DNA of 6,333 nucleotides. Source: Cryomorphaceae bacterium (GTDB lineage Bacteria; Bacteroidota; Bacteroidia; Flavobacteriales; Crocinitomicaceae). Position 1 is the first letter of the stretch. Every line of letters starts with the position of its first letter. Where the stretch lies: contig NYTQ01000027.1 of assembly GCA_002683585.1 (NCBI GenBank), positions 6,883-13,215 of the forward strand. The letters are read 5' to 3'. The notes beneath the pieces were generated by a model. That model had not been told where the DNA came from, made no database searches, and worked only from the letters and a program-made list of their open reading frames with translations. Made by a program: the position numbers and the translations under genes. Of the stretch, positions 5,827-6,333 are shown piece by piece.

Positions 5827-6026
5827 TGATTAGAATATTCAATTCAGCGCATTACAATCAAACTGGCGATGAGCGTTTCATAAACCTATGTGATGTGAAT
5901 GTAGTAACACAAGGCATTTGTCAATGGTCATCAGCTCCTTACATATTGTTTGAGCATGAAGACTTTCCTTTAGGTGCATTACGAGCAGAATATAAAAACA
6001 ATAATTGGGAATGCAACTTAGATTAA
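5826..6026 (+). CDS. Small unrecognised protein, second gene of the cassette
   Basis: The 66-aa product is not recognised. Its composition differs from its partner: three Cys (22, 32, 63), two Trp (34, 61), many aromatics, and alternating hydrophobic stretches (RFINLCDVNVV, PYILFEHEDF, GALRAEY) that suggest a small beta-rich fold. The Cys spacing does not form a clear zinc motif, and there is no membrane segment. The ATG overlaps the previous stop by one base (TAATG) and no strong separate ribosome site is visible, so translation probably depends on termination of the upstream gene. A strong terminator follows 11 nt after its stop. Coding is supported by the tight coupling and by an open frame that fills the space to the terminator, but the length is modest. 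Confidence 0.7.
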   Translation: MIRIFNSAHYNQTGDERFINLCDVNVVTQGICQWSSAPYILFEHEDFPLGALRAEYKNNNWECNLD

Positions 6027-6037
6027 GATGTAAAGGT

Positions 6038-6061
6038 AGGCTGCTGAAAAGCAGCCTTTTT
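6038..6061 (+). terminator. Strong intrinsic terminator closing the small-gene cassette
   Basis: AGGCTGCT (6038-6045) and AGCAGCCT (6050-6057) form a perfect 8-bp stem with a GAAA tetraloop, followed by a T run through 6061. It lies 11 nt after the stop of the second small gene and six bases before the next late promoter. Confidence 0.95.
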
Positions 6062-6066
6062 ACTTA

Positions 6067-6074
6067 TATAAATA
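6067..6074 (+). promoter_or_regulatory. T4-type late promoter (exact TATAAATA)
   Basis: This is the second exact TATAAATA in the window. It sits in an intergenic gap between a terminator and a start codon. The expected transcription start near 6080 would give a leader of about 20 nt with an A/G-rich ribosome site (CGGAAAAAGA, 6088-6097). It drives the structural gene that runs off the right edge. Confidence 0.8.
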
Positions 6075-6099
6075 GATGTAAGCAGAACGGAAAAAGAAT

Positions 6100-6333
6100 A
6101 TGCCTACATTAAATCCAGCAGTAACTGTAGCAGTTAGTACTACGAGCTCGCAAAGCCAGCTCAATAATATTAACTACCTACAGCCAAACGCGTTTAAACT
6201 TTCAATTGATCGAAAGAACTTTCCTAACCTAGAGTTCTTTGCTCAATCTGTGCTACATCCAGACGCATCTCTTACGGCAGCAGAGCTTCCACATCTACGT
6301 GTGGCAAATGTACCTTTTGCTGGAGATACACTT
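6100..6333 (+). CDS. Virion structural protein, tail-tube/baseplate-like, N-terminal 78 residues (3' end outside window)
   Basis: The open frame starts at ATG 6100, 26 nt after an exact late promoter, and is still open at the window end. The first ~22 residues are Ser/Thr/Asn-rich and probably flexible. Then come NYLQPNAFKLSIDRKNFPNLEFFAQSV in two parts (about 25-51), HPDASL (53-58) and VPFAGDTL (71-78). From memory, this F-K-x-x-I-D-R, F-F-x-Q-x-V, P-x-x-x-x and I/V-P-x-x-G-D-x-L layout recurs in virion proteins of marine T4-like phages that resemble tube or tube-initiator (gp19/gp48/gp54-like) folds. The exact T4 counterpart is not clear from the visible part. Late promoter control agrees with a structural role. 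It is not gene 24, which would be expected to resemble the capsid protein. Confidence 0.65.
   Translation, partial: MPTLNPAVTVAVSTTSSQSQLNNINYLQPNAFKLSIDRKNFPNLEFFAQSVLHPDASLTAAELPHLRVANVPFAGDTL

Noticed and set aside
6076..6081. ATG-TAA start-stop just after the late promoter
   Set aside because: It would lie upstream of or at the predicted transcript start and has no ribosome site, so it is unlikely to be translated.

Overview
The window is a piece of the late structural module of a T4-like contractile-tailed bacteriophage (a myovirus). All supported genes lie on the + strand. The order matches the T4 head block: 3' end of the tail tube gene 19, portal gene 20, prohead core gene 67, a small gene in the slot T4 uses for gene 68, prohead protease gene 21, scaffold gene 22 and major capsid gene 23. 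The proteins are clearly divergent from T4 itself: gp23 is short (440 aa), gp22 is long (350 aa), and no gene 24 follows gene 23. This suggests a marine or otherwise distant T4 relative. The host cannot be named from the sequence; Shine-Dalgarno sites and a sigma70-like promoter fit a Gram-negative bacterium.

Region 1 (1-2040): the end of gp19, then a short gap with a GC-rich hairpin, then gene 20 overlapping gene 67 by 4 nt. Region 2 (2041-5420): an exact T4-type late promoter (TATAAATA) opens a tightly spaced run of a 70-aa basic protein, gp21, gp22 and gp23, closed by a strong intrinsic terminator. These genes build the procapsid. The portal nucleates assembly, gp22 and gp67 form the core, gp23 forms the shell, and gp21 then cuts the core and shell proteins at I/L-x-E sites before DNA packaging. 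Such sites are visible in gp21, gp22 and gp23, and also in the 70-aa protein, whose first residues look like a T4 capsid-targeting sequence.

Region 3 (5363-6061) breaks the head block. A 24-nt direct repeat with a partial inverted copy between its two members precedes a host-type promoter. Two small unrecognised genes follow, overlapping by 1 nt, and then a second strong terminator. The unit has its own promoter and has terminators on both sides, like a moron or an early-gene cassette inserted in late DNA. Region 4 (6062-6333): six bases after that terminator a second exact TATAAATA starts a new late unit, whose first gene (cut by the window edge) looks like a tail-tube or baseplate-related virion protein.

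There is no gene-free stretch over 300 bases. The longest is the 212-nt gap after gene 23, which holds the terminator, repeats and promoter. No RNA genes, CRISPR arrays or insertion sequences were seen.
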